Of a stretch of DNA of 64,000 bases, positions 35,736-44,701 are shown piece by piece. Both the position numbers and the translations under genes were made by a program. The stretch's first letter is position 1. Every line of letters begins with the position of its first letter. The stretch spans positions 1,812,001 to 1,876,000 of the forward strand of contig NZ_JASBAO010000001.1 of the NCBI RefSeq assembly GCF_029953265.1. The letters are read 5' to 3'. The notes under the pieces were generated by a model, which ran no database searches, was not told where the DNA came from, and saw only the letters and a program-made list of their open reading frames with translations. Source of the stretch: Commensalibacter oyaizuii. GTDB taxonomy: Bacteria > Pseudomonadota > Alphaproteobacteria > Acetobacterales > Acetobacteraceae.

Positions 35736-37652
35736 TTAGATTGCGGTTGATTGTGAAGCGTGGTGCCAAGCATCCACCAGTTTTTGAAAGATATCAGCCA
35801 TTTTTTGAATAGCTTGTTCGTCATTGATTTGATTTGTCAACCATTGACGGGCTGGCTCTCCAAAAATTGTTCTGCCAACGGCAAATCCTTTGACATAGGG
35901 GGTCTTAGCTGCGGCTTGAAAAGCGGTGGTAATCGTGTCGATGGGGGCATCTAGCCCTAGGACGACAACTCCACGACATAAAGGATCATTTTGTTCAATG
36001 ACTGCATTGATGGCAGCCCAAGCATTTTGATCATTTTGTGGTTCCAGCTTCCACCAAGCGGGTTTTAGCCCCGCGTCATAGAGTTCTTGTAATGCAGTTG
36101 CAATGGTATTGGAGGTAAGTGGACCATTTTTGCCAGCAATTATTTCTAATAGGAATTCCCGTTGTAAGCGTTGACACGCATCATACGCGCGTTGCAATTC
36201 GCGAATTTGTCTTTCTTTTAATTCTGCAGAATCTTCTGGGTGGTAAAAACACAGGCATTTTACGACATGTTGTGCTGGCCATGACAGTATTTGTGCGCCA
36301 AGGCTGCCTTTTCCATCAAAATCAAGGGGGCGAGAGGCAGGGTATTCGATGGGTCTGGAAATCCAAAGATTTTCATGAGAGGCCAAAAACAATGCTTCTT
36401 GCCCATACCGTCCATCCATAAAGATCCCAAACCCAGCCCGTTTTTTGGCAATTTGTGCTGCTGCTTTAACAGTCAATAATTTAAATTCACTGATTTTATT
36501 GCGTGAAATACCATATTGATCTGTCATTTCTTCTAATTGCAGGCGATGATCACACGCCAAGGCCATGATTGGAAATGTCTGTGGTCTGCGTGTTGTGGCC
36601 TGATGTAAATGCGTTAAGGTTTGATCTTGTTGAATATCGTGGTGTTGATTATTTTCTTTTAGAAAATGGCTGAGCTCTGTAAAGGTCGGATATTCGGGTG
36701 AACAAAGCAGGCGCGATACTGCGAAAGCCCCGCAAGCATTGGCGTAGGTGCAACAGACATCAATGGGTTCATGGCGCAACCAGCCTCGTAAAAATCCAGA
36801 CATGAATGCATCACCAGCCCCCAGTGTGTTACATACGGTGACTGAAAATCCTTTTCCTTGGATTCCTTTGTCCAAATGGTCTGGAATATCGCTGTCAAAA
36901 ACAACACATCCTTTAGGGCCCCGTTTACAAACGATGGTGGCGGTTGGGGCTATTGTGCGGATATGTTTTATAGCTTGTAGGGTATCTTCGTATCCGCTGG
37001 CGATATGTAACTCTTCTTCAGTACCAATAATTAAGTCACATTCTGGCAAAATGGTTAACAGTTTTTCGGTGACTTGCTTTGCCTTGACATATCTTGCCTC
37101 GCCATCACCGATGGCTGCAACCCCCCACAGATTGGGTCGATAGTCAATATCAATGATGACCTTGCCATTATTTTCATGCATGATTTTCATTGCTAGGCGT
37201 TGGGCCTGTTCATTATGAGGTTGGGCAAAATGCGTGCCTGTTACCACAATGGCTTTGGCTTGTTTAATAAAATTGGCGTGGATATCGGCTTCACATAATG
37301 CGGAATCTGCACAATCTGTTCGATAAAATAATAAGGGGAATTGCTCACTGTCTCTGATCCCTAAAATTGCCAATGCGGTTAAACGGTCGGGGTCTTGATA
37401 AATGCCAGTGGTATTGACGTTTTCCCGTTGCATTTGTTCGATAATAAAATTACCAAAATGATCATTCCCAACCCGTGTGATGATCGCAGATTTCAAACCA
37501 AGTCGTGCAGTTCCAATAGCAATATTTGCTGGACACCCGCCCACAGCTTTGTTGAATGATGAAGTATCCTCTAGACGGCAACCAATTTGTTGTGCGTATA
37601 AATCAATAGAGGATCGACCTATGGTAATGACATCAATTTTGTCACTGTGCAT
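35736..37652 (-). CDS. iolC: 5-dehydro-2-deoxygluconokinase fused to DUF2090 (aldolase-like) domain
   Basis: The 638-residue fusion has an N-terminal PfkB sugar kinase (about 5-325, with GGCPANIAIG and the catalytic NTLGAGDAFMSGFLRGW). A linker and a C-terminal DUF2090 domain (about 350-630, with MALACDHRLQLEEM and IFMDGRYG) follow. The kinase makes 2-deoxy-5-keto-gluconate 6-phosphate. DUF2090 is proposed to cleave it to DHAP and malonate semialdehyde, which would replace a separate IolJ. It is first of the leftward iol operon. Confidence 0.93.
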   Translation of the reverse strand: MHSDKIDVITIGRSSIDLYAQQIGCRLEDTSSFNKAVGGCPANIAIGTARLGLKSAIITRVGNDHFGNFIIEQMQRENVNTTGIYQDPDRLTALAILGIRDSEQFPLLFYRTDCADSALCEADIHANFIKQAKAIVVTGTHFAQPHNEQAQRLAMKIMHENNGKVIIDIDYRPNLWGVAAIGDGEARYVKAKQVTEKLLTILPECDLIIGTEEELHIASGYEDTLQAIKHIRTIAPTATIVCKRGPKGCVVFDSDIPDHLDKGIQGKGFSVTVCNTLGAGDAFMSGFLRGWLRHEPIDVCCTYANACGAFAVSRLLCSPEYPTFTELSHFLKENNQHHDIQQDQTLTHLHQATTRRPQTFPIMALACDHRLQLEEMTDQYGISRNKISEFKLLTVKAAAQIAKKRAGFGIFMDGRYGQEALFLASHENLWISRPIEYPASRPLDFDGKGSLGAQILSWPAQHVVKCLCFYHPEDSAELKERQIRELQRAYDACQRLQREFLLEIIAGKNGPLTSNTIATALQELYDAGLKPAWWKLEPQNDQNAWAAINAVIEQNDPLCRGVVVLGLDAPIDTITTAFQAAAKTPYVKGFAVGRTIFGEPARQWLTNQINDEQAIQKMADIFQKLVDAWHHASQSTAI

Positions 37653-37687
37653 GCAGCAATCTCCAACCAGATAATAAAAAAATTCTA

Positions 37688-37719
37688 TTTTGAAAATAAA
37701 TAGAAAAATATTTTCAAAA
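37688..37719. promoter_or_regulatory. Candidate iol operator 1
   Basis: TTTTGAAAAT (37688-37697) and ATTTTCAAAA (37710-37719) are perfect 10-bp inverted arms 36-67 bases before the iolC ATG. The right part (TAGAAAAATATTTTCAA) resembles the two other palindromes in this spacer. Confidence 0.45.
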
Positions 37720-37910
37720 GTACAACATAGAAGCTATCTTTGACAATGAAGATTACGTGATAATATTTAAATTCACAGGTTTGTGAAGAATTTGATGTGT
37801 TAATTCTTTGTTTTTAAAGTTCGATTCTTGAGGGATAGATCTTCACTAAAACGTTATTCGATTTCCAATGATGATCATTTTAAGGCGTAAATTGCTCGTT
37901 TTTATATAAA

Positions 37911-37932
37911 TTTTAGAAAAAATTTTTCAAAT
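37911..37932. promoter_or_regulatory. Candidate iol operator 2
   Basis: TTAGAAAAAATTTTTCAA (37913-37930) is a near-perfect palindrome in the middle of the iolC/iolT divergent spacer, matching the core of sites 1 and 3. Confidence 0.4.
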
Positions 37933-38048
37933 AATAAGTAATATAATCGTTTCATACACAATAAGTTTATTAAGAAATTTATAATTTTATATATAATTCA
38001 ATAGAATATATAGATTCTATATTCGTTTTTTGGTTTTTGTTAAGATTA

Positions 38049-38060
38049 GAAAAATTTTTC
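38049..38060. promoter_or_regulatory. Candidate iol operator 3
   Basis: GAAAAATTTTTC is a perfect palindrome. Read on the minus strand it extends to GGAAAAATTTTTCT, one mismatch from the GGAA-N6-TTCC element described for RpiR-type IolR in other alphaproteobacteria. It lies upstream of the iolT leader hairpins. Confidence 0.5.
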
Positions 38061-38090
38061 CAAAAACTTATATTGGATTTTATATCTTTT

Positions 38091-38165
38091 AAGGGAACGG
38101 TGAAAAGAGGGGGCAAGTCCCTTTGCTTTTGATTAAGACCATTTAGATGGTCATTTTTATCAAAA
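38091..38165 (+). promoter_or_regulatory. Structured leader upstream of iolT
   Basis: AAGGGA (38091-38096) pairs with TCCCTT (38118-38123). A second element nests GACCAT/ATGGTC (38137-38142/38147-38152) inside TTTTGAT/ATCAAAA (38127-38133/38159-38165), with ATTTTTAT after the inner stem. It resembles a terminator or attenuator within the 5' untranslated region. I do not recognise a riboswitch class. Confidence 0.4.
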
Positions 38166-38230
38166 TAGAAAATTATCCTGACGAAGTGGGGAATTTTTGA
38201 CGGATGTTTTAGATGAAAGAGTAGTTATCC

Positions 38231-39700
38231 ATGTCTGATTCAAAAAGAAGTTTTATTACAAAAACGACTCTGGTTGCGGCATTAGGGGGGTTATTATTTG
38301 GATATGATACCTCTGTTATTTCTGGGGCTGTGGCCTCTATTGATCATCAATTGGTAAAACCACTAAATCTGACCAGTAATTGGGAAGATTTTATTTCTGG
38401 GTTTGTCATTGCAAGTGCGCTGGTCGGTTGTATGATCGGCAGTATAATGAGTGGTTTTGTTGCCGATTTTATTGGTCGAAAAAGGGGATTATTTCTTTCT
38501 GCCATTCTTTTTGTAATTTCAGCGCTGGGATCAGCATGGCCTGAATATGGTGTGATTTATCCTTTGCATGATCCTGTGGCAATCGTCTGTTCTTTTATAT
38601 TTTACCGTATTATTTGTGGTATTGGGGTTGGAATTGCGTCCACATTGGCCCCTATGTATATTTCGGAAATTGCGCCAGCAACCATTCGGGGCAGTTTGAT
38701 TATTTATTACCAGATTGCCATCGTTAGTGGTCAGGCAGGGGTATATTTTGTCAACTGGTTTATTGCAGGATTGGGTGATCATGATTGGTTGATGACAACA
38801 GGATGGAGAATCATGTTAGTCTCAGAAATTATCCCTGCTTTTATTTTTTTGTTTTTATTAATTCCTGCAGTTGAAACACCTCGTTGGTTGATGTTAAAGC
38901 AACGTGATGAAGATGCTTTATCTGTTTTACATAATATTTTCCATCCTAATGAAGCCCGTCAGACCGCAGCTGAAATTAAAGAAAGTTTAAATAAAAATAC
39001 GGAATTGGGATCATTGTTTCAATTCGGTGCCGCAGCTGTGATTGTTGGGATTATGGTCGCAGCATTCCAACAGTTGGTTGGGATTAATGCTGTTATGTAT
39101 TACGCTCCTGAAATGTTTAAAAATATGGGCTTTGGCGAACGAGGCGCATTGTTCCAAACTATTTTCGTTGGGATTATCACGGTTATTTTTTGCTTAATTG
39201 CGATGAAAATGGTGGACAAAGTAGGCAGAAAACCATTGTTAATCGTGGGCAGTATCTTACAAGCCATTGCGATGTTAGGATTGGCTGCAACCTTCATATT
39301 TAAACTAAACAGCATGATTGCTGTGTTCATGATTCTCTTTTATTGCGCTAGCTTTTCAATATCTTGGGGACCGATGGCTTGGGTATTGTTGGCTGAACTT
39401 TTCCCAACAGCGATTAAGGGTCGTGCAATGAGTTTGGCTGTTTTCTTCGAATGGACGGTTAATTTGTTTGTTTCTTGGTCCTTTAAAGTAATGGATGGAA
39501 ATGCTTCTTTAAATGCTGTTTTTAACCATGGTTTCCCTTTTATTATTTACGGTATTATGGGTGTTTTAGGTACATTTTTTGTAATTTTCTTTGTCCCAGA
39601 AACCAAAGGTCGCAGTTTGGAAGAAATCCAAAATATTTGGTTAGAGCGTAAAAATAAAAAATATAATGCTTCATCAGTCGTTGTAGAAAACAACTCCTAG
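38231..39700 (+). CDS. iolT: Sugar porter MFS transporter, myo-inositol permease-like
   Basis: The 489-residue 12-helix protein has sugar-porter signatures: [15 protein letters not shown] in helix 1, DFIGRKRGL, an [12 protein letters not shown] block, [17 protein letters not shown] in helix 7, DKVGRKPLL and [15 protein letters not shown] at the end. Divergent from iolC and ahead of iolG, it most likely imports myo-inositol with protons. There is no clear ribosome-binding site at ATG 38231, and a structured leader precedes it. Confidence 0.9.
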   Translation: MSDSKRSFITKTTLVAALGGLLFGYDTSVISGAVASIDHQLVKPLNLTSNWEDFISGFVIASALVGCMIGSIMSGFVADFIGRKRGLFLSAILFVISALGSAWPEYGVIYPLHDPVAIVCSFIFYRIICGIGVGIASTLAPMYISEIAPATIRGSLIIYYQIAIVSGQAGVYFVNWFIAGLGDHDWLMTTGWRIMLVSEIIPAFIFLFLLIPAVETPRWLMLKQRDEDALSVLHNIFHPNEARQTAAEIKESLNKNTELGSLFQFGAAAVIVGIMVAAFQQLVGINAVMYYAPEMFKNMGFGERGALFQTIFVGIITVIFCLIAMKMVDKVGRKPLLIVGSILQAIAMLGLAATFIFKLNSMIAVFMILFYCASFSISWGPMAWVLLAELFPTAIKGRAMSLAVFFEWTVNLFVSWSFKVMDGNASLNAVFNHGFPFIIYGIMGVLGTFFVIFFVPETKGRSLEEIQNIWLERKNKKYNASSVVVENNS

Positions 39701-39738
39701 AATTATTACTGTTGAGCAAAATAGTGAGAGTATACAAT

Positions 39739-40761
39739 ATGACTAAAAAAAACGTTCTTCGAATTGGTGTTATTGGTACGGGGGCAATTGGCTCTGACCA
39801 TATTCGAAGATGTACACAAACGCTATCTGGTGCACAAATTGTTGCTGTCGGTGATGTTAATTCCGACAACGCCAGAAAAGCCGTATCCTCATATAATATA
39901 AATGCAAAAGTATATGATTCAGGTCATGATTTAATCAAGGCTGAGGATGTTGATGTTGTTATGGTAACCTCTTGGGGACAAACCCATGCAGAATATGTAT
40001 TGTCTGCGATTAAAGCAGGTAAATATGTTTTTTGCGAAAAACCTTTGGCGACAACCATTAAAGATTGTCAGGAAATCATAGAGGCTGAACAAGCTTGTGG
40101 AAAACGCTTGGTGCAGGTTGGATTTATGCGTCCCTATGACAAGGGATATCGTGAACTTCGAAATGCCATTGCGAATGGGGATATAGGGATGCCTTTAATG
40201 GTGCATGCTGCTCATCGCAATCAAAGTGTTGGGGAAAATTATGTAACCAATATGGCGATTGTCGATACATTGATCCATGAACTGGATGTTTTAAGATGGT
40301 TGCTTGAAGATGATTATGTATCTGCACAAGTCATTTTTCCGCGCTCCACACGCCACACGCATGCAAAACTACGAGATCCTCAAATTATATTACTTGAGAC
40401 CAAATCTGGAATTCGGATTGATGTCGAGGTTTTCGTAAATTGTCAATATGGTTACGATATTCAGTGTGCGGTTGTCGGTGAAAAGGGGATTGTCAGCTTA
40501 CCTGAACCCGCATCCGTGACAATGCGTTCGGATGCAAAATTATCTAAAAGCATCTTAACGGATTGGAAAGAACGGTTTATTGATGCTTATGATATTGAGG
40601 TACAAGATTTTATAGATAGCTGCTTGGCTGGCAAGCTAACAGGACCCAGTTCATGGAACGGATATGTTGCAACTGTCGCTGCAGAGGCCTGCGTAAAATC
40701 CCAAGAAACAGGAAAAGTAGAGCCTATTTCTTTACCCAATTGCCCAAGTTTCTATAAATAA
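39739..40761 (+). CDS. iolG: Inositol 2-dehydrogenase
   Basis: IolG oxidises myo-inositol to scyllo-inosose with NAD. ATG 39739 ([10 protein letters not shown]) with GAGAG upstream is preferred over a TTG further out. The 340-residue Gfo/Idh protein shows [43 protein letters not shown] and [17 protein letters not shown], typical of IolG. It lies 38 bases after iolT and is followed by a strong terminator. Confidence 0.93.
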   Translation: MTKKNVLRIGVIGTGAIGSDHIRRCTQTLSGAQIVAVGDVNSDNARKAVSSYNINAKVYDSGHDLIKAEDVDVVMVTSWGQTHAEYVLSAIKAGKYVFCEKPLATTIKDCQEIIEAEQACGKRLVQVGFMRPYDKGYRELRNAIANGDIGMPLMVHAAHRNQSVGENYVTNMAIVDTLIHELDVLRWLLEDDYVSAQVIFPRSTRHTHAKLRDPQIILLETKSGIRIDVEVFVNCQYGYDIQCAVVGEKGIVSLPEPASVTMRSDAKLSKSILTDWKERFIDAYDIEVQDFIDSCLAGKLTGPSSWNGYVATVAAEACVKSQETGKVEPISLPNCPSFYK

Positions 40762-40764
40762 AAT

Positions 40765-40797
40765 AAAAAATCCACCTTTAAATAGGTGGATTTTTTT
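40765..40797 (+). terminator. Rho-independent terminator after iolG
   Basis: TCCACCT (40771-40777) and AGGTGGA (40784-40790) form a perfect stem with loop TTAAAT, extended by A-run/T-run flanks, followed by seven T. Confidence 0.93.
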
Positions 40798-40918
40798 AAC
40801 AAGTTTAACAATCTCTAGTGCTTAATATAAAAAAGATTTATGTGAAGCAATATAATTTACGGTAAGTTGAATTTTGTATATTAAAATCATCTATACCCTA
40901 AATATTATTTGAAATGAG

Positions 40919-41803
40919 ATGTTGATGAAAAAAGTTGTTGTGAAAAAATCTGCTCAGAATGTTTCTACGTTACTTCCAGATAATTTTCATGATTTGCATC
41001 AATTGATTTTAGAGCGCAAAGATAGTTTTCCAAAACGACTGATTCAAATTGCAGAATTTTTAATTTCTACCCCATCTTATACGATTGCATTTGGAAAGAT
41101 TACAGAAATTGCCAAAGAGGCTGGGGTTCAACCTTCGGCTTTGGTCAGATTTGCTAAAAATATTGGTTATAGCGGTTTTTCAGAATTGCAAGCCATCTTC
41201 AGAGACCATGCCAGCCGCTTTTGGCCAGATTACTCCGAACGAATTCAAAATATTGATCAACATACCTCATCATGTAATGATTTAACGAATCCTAAAGCGC
41301 TATTGCGGGGATTTATAGAATCTGCCCATCATTCTATTGATATTCTAGAACATAATATGGATTATCAACGTCTGGATGAAATTGTTAATTTACTGGCAGA
41401 TGCTGAGACAATTTGTTTTATTGGTGCAGAACGGCTGTATTCAGTTGTGGTTTATATGACATATATTTTCCGCAGGGCGGGGATTAGATGTGAATACGCC
41501 AACGATGCGGGCAGTTTTGCACGCAACCAAATTGATTTATTAAGTAAAAATGACGTTGTTTTAGCCATGAGTTACACACCTTATGCTTCACGAACTTTAG
41601 AACTAGTTTTTCATGCGGCAGATTTGGGTATTCCTATTGCAGCGATTACAGATTCTTCTTTTTCACCATTGGTTCATAAATCAACAACGTGGCTAGAGGT
41701 GACAGAGGCAAATTATGCAGGATTTCGATCCTTGACAGCTACCTTCTCGTTGGCAAGTATGTTGGCAGTTGCGATCAGTCAGAAAAGAATGAAAAAAATA
41801 TAG
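40919..41803 (+). CDS. iolR: MurR/RpiR family transcriptional regulator, probable inositol regulator
   Basis: The 294-residue protein has an N-terminal RpiR helix-turn-helix domain (about 20-95, with SYTIAFGKITEIAKEAGVQPSALVRFAKNIGY). A SIS sugar-phosphate binding domain (about 130-270, with ICFIGAERLYSVV and VVLAMSYTPYASRTLEL) follows. It lies next to iolTG and opposite the three candidate operators, so it is the likely regulator of both iol transcription units. An alternative start is ATG 40925. The assignment to inositol is by context. Confidence 0.82.
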   Translation: MLMKKVVVKKSAQNVSTLLPDNFHDLHQLILERKDSFPKRLIQIAEFLISTPSYTIAFGKITEIAKEAGVQPSALVRFAKNIGYSGFSELQAIFRDHASRFWPDYSERIQNIDQHTSSCNDLTNPKALLRGFIESAHHSIDILEHNMDYQRLDEIVNLLADAETICFIGAERLYSVVVYMTYIFRRAGIRCEYANDAGSFARNQIDLLSKNDVVLAMSYTPYASRTLELVFHAADLGIPIAAITDSSFSPLVHKSTTWLEVTEANYAGFRSLTATFSLASMLAVAISQKRMKKI

Positions 41804-41937
41804 GTAATTTAAAAATAATTTTCTATATTCACGGAAATTTAACCTAAATTTAGAAATTAAATTCTATTATTATCTTTAAGATGATGTATAGTGATGGATA
41901 TCTGCTTTGCAGCAAACTAAATTTTAAGGTGAATGTA

Positions 41938-42327
41938 ATGCCTCTTATTCGAATAGATGTTATTGAAGGACGGACAGCGCAAGAAATTGAGCAGTTAAAA
42001 GAAACAATCCATCAGGCGATGGTTCAGGCGTTCGCAGTGCCACAGCGTGATCGCTATCAAATATTAACAGAGCATAAGCCAGGGTTTTTAGTTGCAGAAG
42101 ATACAGGATTAGATATCCCCAGAACCAATAAGTTCGTCATGATCCAAATGGTTTCCCGCCCCCGATCTGCCAATCAAAAGCAGGAATTTTATAGGCTTGT
42201 GTGTGAATTATTAAAGGAAAAATGTCATATTGAATCTTCTGATGTTATGGTCAGTATTGTTGTAAATAGTGATGAAGATTGGTCTTTTGGGTTAGGTCGA
42301 GCTCAATTTTTAGAAGGGGATTTATAA
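41938..42327 (+). CDS. Tautomerase/MIF superfamily protein
   Basis: ATG 41938 with TAAGGTG upstream gives MPLIRIDVIEG, placing the catalytic Pro at position 1 after Met removal; a longer in-frame start would bury that proline. The 129-residue protein resembles tautomerase-family members with QAMVQAFAVPQRDRYQILTEH and VMIQMVSRPRS segments. The substrate is unknown. It stands between the inositol and tetritol clusters and might act on a keto-sugar enol, but that is only a guess from position. Confidence 0.8.
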   Translation: MPLIRIDVIEGRTAQEIEQLKETIHQAMVQAFAVPQRDRYQILTEHKPGFLVAEDTGLDIPRTNKFVMIQMVSRPRSANQKQEFYRLVCELLKEKCHIESSDVMVSIVVNSDEDWSFGLGRAQFLEGDL

Positions 42328-42456
42328 CTTTTTTTAACACGTGATGATACTTTAACTTATACAGTCCTAAAGATATAATGTTTTGTTATGTTTAAATATC
42401 TTGATATGATTTGGCACAGAGGATTTTAATAATAGCAGCTAAACAAAGGTATTAAA

Positions 42457-42765
42457 TTGACAGAACAATCTCAAGATTTGATATGCTATAAAACCCTTCA
42501 GATATGGACACCTTCAACATTACCTGAGGCTTTTAAAGTATGTCATAATACAAAGTCTGGTGTATGGGCAAAATTGCACATTATATCAGGGTCAATAGAA
42601 ATGGAATTCTTATCAGACGATGGTAAACAGGTCATTCAAAAATGTCGTTATTCAGTTGACCATCAGCCCGACTTTATTTCACCAAGGCAATATCATCGTA
42701 TCGCTGGGTGGAGTGACGATATGAAATGTCAGCTGTCTTTTTATTCGAGAGTGGACGCTAAATAA
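42457..42765 (+). CDS. DUF1971 (YeaR/TehB N-terminal-like) protein
   Basis: The 102-residue cupin-like protein shows TLPEAFKVCHNTKSGVWAKLHIISG and a DFISPRQYHRIAGWSDDMKCQLSFY segment, matching DUF1971 small proteins related to the N-terminus of TehB-like tellurite proteins. TTG 42457 is the only plausible start (AAAGG eight bases upstream). Its role is not known. It is separate from its neighbours. Confidence 0.75.
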   Translation: MTEQSQDLICYKTLQIWTPSTLPEAFKVCHNTKSGVWAKLHIISGSIEMEFLSDDGKQVIQKCRYSVDHQPDFISPRQYHRIAGWSDDMKCQLSFYSRVDAK

Positions 42766-42820
42766 AAAGCTGCTCTTAGGTTTTAAGACAGCTTTTTAAA
42801 ATTATTTTAAACGTATAAGA

Positions 42821-43276
42821 TTATGAACGTCCCTTTTGTTCATAATAAGAGATACGTTCCACTTTGGGTGCAGAACCACCACCTTCAAATTCAGATTCCA
42901 TCCAGGATCTCAGGATGTTTTTTGCTAATTCAGGTCCAATAACTCTGGCGCCCATGGTTATAATTTGTGCGTTATTGCTTTTTCTGGCACGTTCAGCAGA
43001 AAATGTGTCATGGCATTGTGCTGCGCGAATACCAGGGACTTTATTGGCTGTAATAGCCATACCGATTCCTGTTCCACATACCAAAATCCCACGTTCGTGC
43101 TTCCCTGCTTTGATTGCTTGACATACGGACCAAGCAATATCAGGATACAAATTGGAGTCACGTTGGGAATCTGTAGTGTAATCAACGACCTTGTAGTTGT
43201 TTGCTTCTAGCCATTTGATTAATGTATTTTTTAATTCAACAGCAGCATCGTCACAACCGATTGCAATAGGTAGCAT
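42821..43276 (-). CDS. rpiB: RpiB/LacA/LacB family sugar-phosphate isomerase
   Basis: The 151-residue protein shows IAIGCDDAAVELKNTL, LVCGTGIGMAITANKVPGIRAA (active-site Cys), a CHDTFSAERARKSNNAQIITMGARVIG block and a typical C-terminal helix. It interconverts ribulose and ribose 5-phosphates, or erythrulose and erythrose 4-phosphates as the EryI/DerI-type paralogues do. It is divergent from the tetritol-like cluster, which favours the second role. Confidence 0.88.
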   Translation of the reverse strand: MLPIAIGCDDAAVELKNTLIKWLEANNYKVVDYTTDSQRDSNLYPDIAWSVCQAIKAGKHERGILVCGTGIGMAITANKVPGIRAAQCHDTFSAERARKSNNAQIITMGARVIGPELAKNILRSWMESEFEGGGSAPKVERISYYEQKGRS

Positions 43277-43332
43277 CGTATTTTCCTTAGATCAAAATTA
43301 AGAGCTTATTAAGTTTTTATAAGATAAATTCG

Positions 43333-43369
43333 ATAAAAATACACCAAAAAAAATTGTTGTATTTTTTAT
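43333..43369. promoter_or_regulatory. Inverted repeat in the rpiB / polyol dehydrogenase divergent promoter
   Basis: ATAAAAATAC (43333-43342) and GTATTTTTTAT (43359-43369) are inverted arms, with one extra T in the right arm, spaced by 16 bases. It sits 57-93 bases before the rpiB start and upstream of the rightward cluster, where a shared operator would be expected. Confidence 0.35.
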
Positions 43370-43519
43370 GAATTTTGAAAGTATAACATTTTTATCTTTT
43401 TATACCAACAAGTTATCGTTTTTATGGGTCAAATCACAAGTATTTTATTTGTGTTCACGATTAAGATATCCGATGATGTGGAGCAAAGTCTCAGGACTGC
43501 ATAATGAAGGTATTACATC

Positions 43520-44638
43520 ATGGACACAAAAGAAAAAGCTGCCCCTGCAGCTAGATTAGACAACATTCCTAAAACAATGCGAGCAATTGTTGCTTATGCT
43601 CCTCATGATTATCGTTTTGAAGAGGTGCCAGTTCCCGAAGTTGGTCCACACGAAATTTTATTAAAAGTCGAAGCATGTGGTATCTGCGCTGGTGACGTAA
43701 AATCTTTTGAAGGTGCCCCAAGCTTTTGGGGGGATGACAAACAACCCGCTTATATCAAAGCCCCAATGATCCCAGGTCACGAGTTTATTGGTCATGTTGT
43801 CGCCCATGGCGAAGGCGTGAAAGATTTTAAATTAAACGATCGTGTTATTTCCGAACAAATCGTTCCTTGCTGGGATTGTCGTTTTTGTAACCGTGGCGAA
43901 TACTGGATGTGTGAAAAGCATGATCTGTATGGATTCCAAAATAATGTAAATGGCGGTATGGCCGAATATATTAAATTGCCTAAAGAAGCCATCAATTTTC
44001 ATGTCCCTGACGATATTCCAATGAAAAAGGCAATTTTGATTGAGCCTTATGCTTGTTCTTTGCATGCCGTACAACGTGCTAATGTGAAATTAGGCGATGT
44101 TGTTGTTTTGTCTGGTGCTGGAACACTTGGTTTGGGAATGATTGGCGCAATTAAAAAGTCAGGCCCAGATAAATTAATTGTTTTAGATCTTAGTGAAGAA
44201 CGTTTGGCACTAGCTAAGCAATTTGGTGCAGATCTTGTCATGAACCCAGCTAAAGAGGATGTGGTTCAAAAAATTAAAGATATGACCGAAGGTTATGGTT
44301 GCGATATTTATATCGAAGCTACGGGTGCAGGAAAGTCAGTTGAACAAGGGTTGGCAATGATCCGTAAATTGGGTCGTTTTGTCGAGTTCTCTGTGTTCAA
44401 AGATCCTGTTGCCGTAGATTGGAGCATTATCAGCGATCGTAAAGAATTGGATGTATTGGGATCCCATCTTGGACCATATTGCTATCCAATGACGATCAAA
44501 GGCATTCAAAATGGTGATTTCCCAACAGAGGGCGTTGTAACACACGTTTTCCCATTAGAGAAATATATGGAAGCCTTTGAAGTTATGAAAAAAGGTGTCG
44601 GTTCTTTGAAAGTCGTATTAGATCCGAATATGAAATAA
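43520..44638 (+). CDS. Zn-dependent polyol dehydrogenase, erythritol/L-threitol dehydrogenase-like
   Basis: The 372-residue medium-chain dehydrogenase has the catalytic zinc region CGICAGDVKSFEG and GHEFIG, and structural-zinc cysteines in CWDCRFCNRGEYWMC. A Rossmann motif (GAGTLGLGMIG) follows. HDLYGFQNN and DWSIISDRKELDVLGSHLGPYC resemble, from memory, the EltD-type erythritol/L-threitol dehydrogenases. It would make L-erythrulose. Other polyols remain possible. A terminator follows. Confidence 0.75.
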   Translation: MDTKEKAAPAARLDNIPKTMRAIVAYAPHDYRFEEVPVPEVGPHEILLKVEACGICAGDVKSFEGAPSFWGDDKQPAYIKAPMIPGHEFIGHVVAHGEGVKDFKLNDRVISEQIVPCWDCRFCNRGEYWMCEKHDLYGFQNNVNGGMAEYIKLPKEAINFHVPDDIPMKKAILIEPYACSLHAVQRANVKLGDVVVLSGAGTLGLGMIGAIKKSGPDKLIVLDLSEERLALAKQFGADLVMNPAKEDVVQKIKDMTEGYGCDIYIEATGAGKSVEQGLAMIRKLGRFVEFSVFKDPVAVDWSIISDRKELDVLGSHLGPYCYPMTIKGIQNGDFPTEGVVTHVFPLEKYMEAFEVMKKGVGSLKVVLDPNMK

Positions 44639-44653
44639 TAAATTTTTTTGGAT

Positions 44654-44684
44654 AAAAAGCCCAACCCACGGGTTGGGCTTTTTT
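44654..44684 (+). terminator. Strong intercistronic terminator between polyol dehydrogenase and permease
   Basis: AAAAAGCCCAACC (44654-44666) and GGTTGGGCTTTTT (44671-44683) form a 13-bp stem with loop CACG and a U-run. It stands between the dehydrogenase and the permease, mirroring the one at 28077-28108. Confidence 0.92.
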
Positions 44685-44701
44685 CGATAAGGGAAGATTA
44701 T

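Noticed and set aside
36748-37143. 131-residue plus-strand frame inside iolC
   Set aside because: It is an antisense shadow of the kinase domain; the iolC protein in the other strand is unambiguous.
37815-37840. GTTCGATTC resembling a tRNA T-loop
   Set aside because: No acceptor, D or anticodon stems can be formed around it; it is chance in the iol spacer.
44648-44701. N-terminal extension of the tetritol-cluster permease
   Set aside because: It would be encoded across a strong terminator stem and lacks a ribosome-binding site; ATG 44702 has AAGGGA and matches the paralogue's start.
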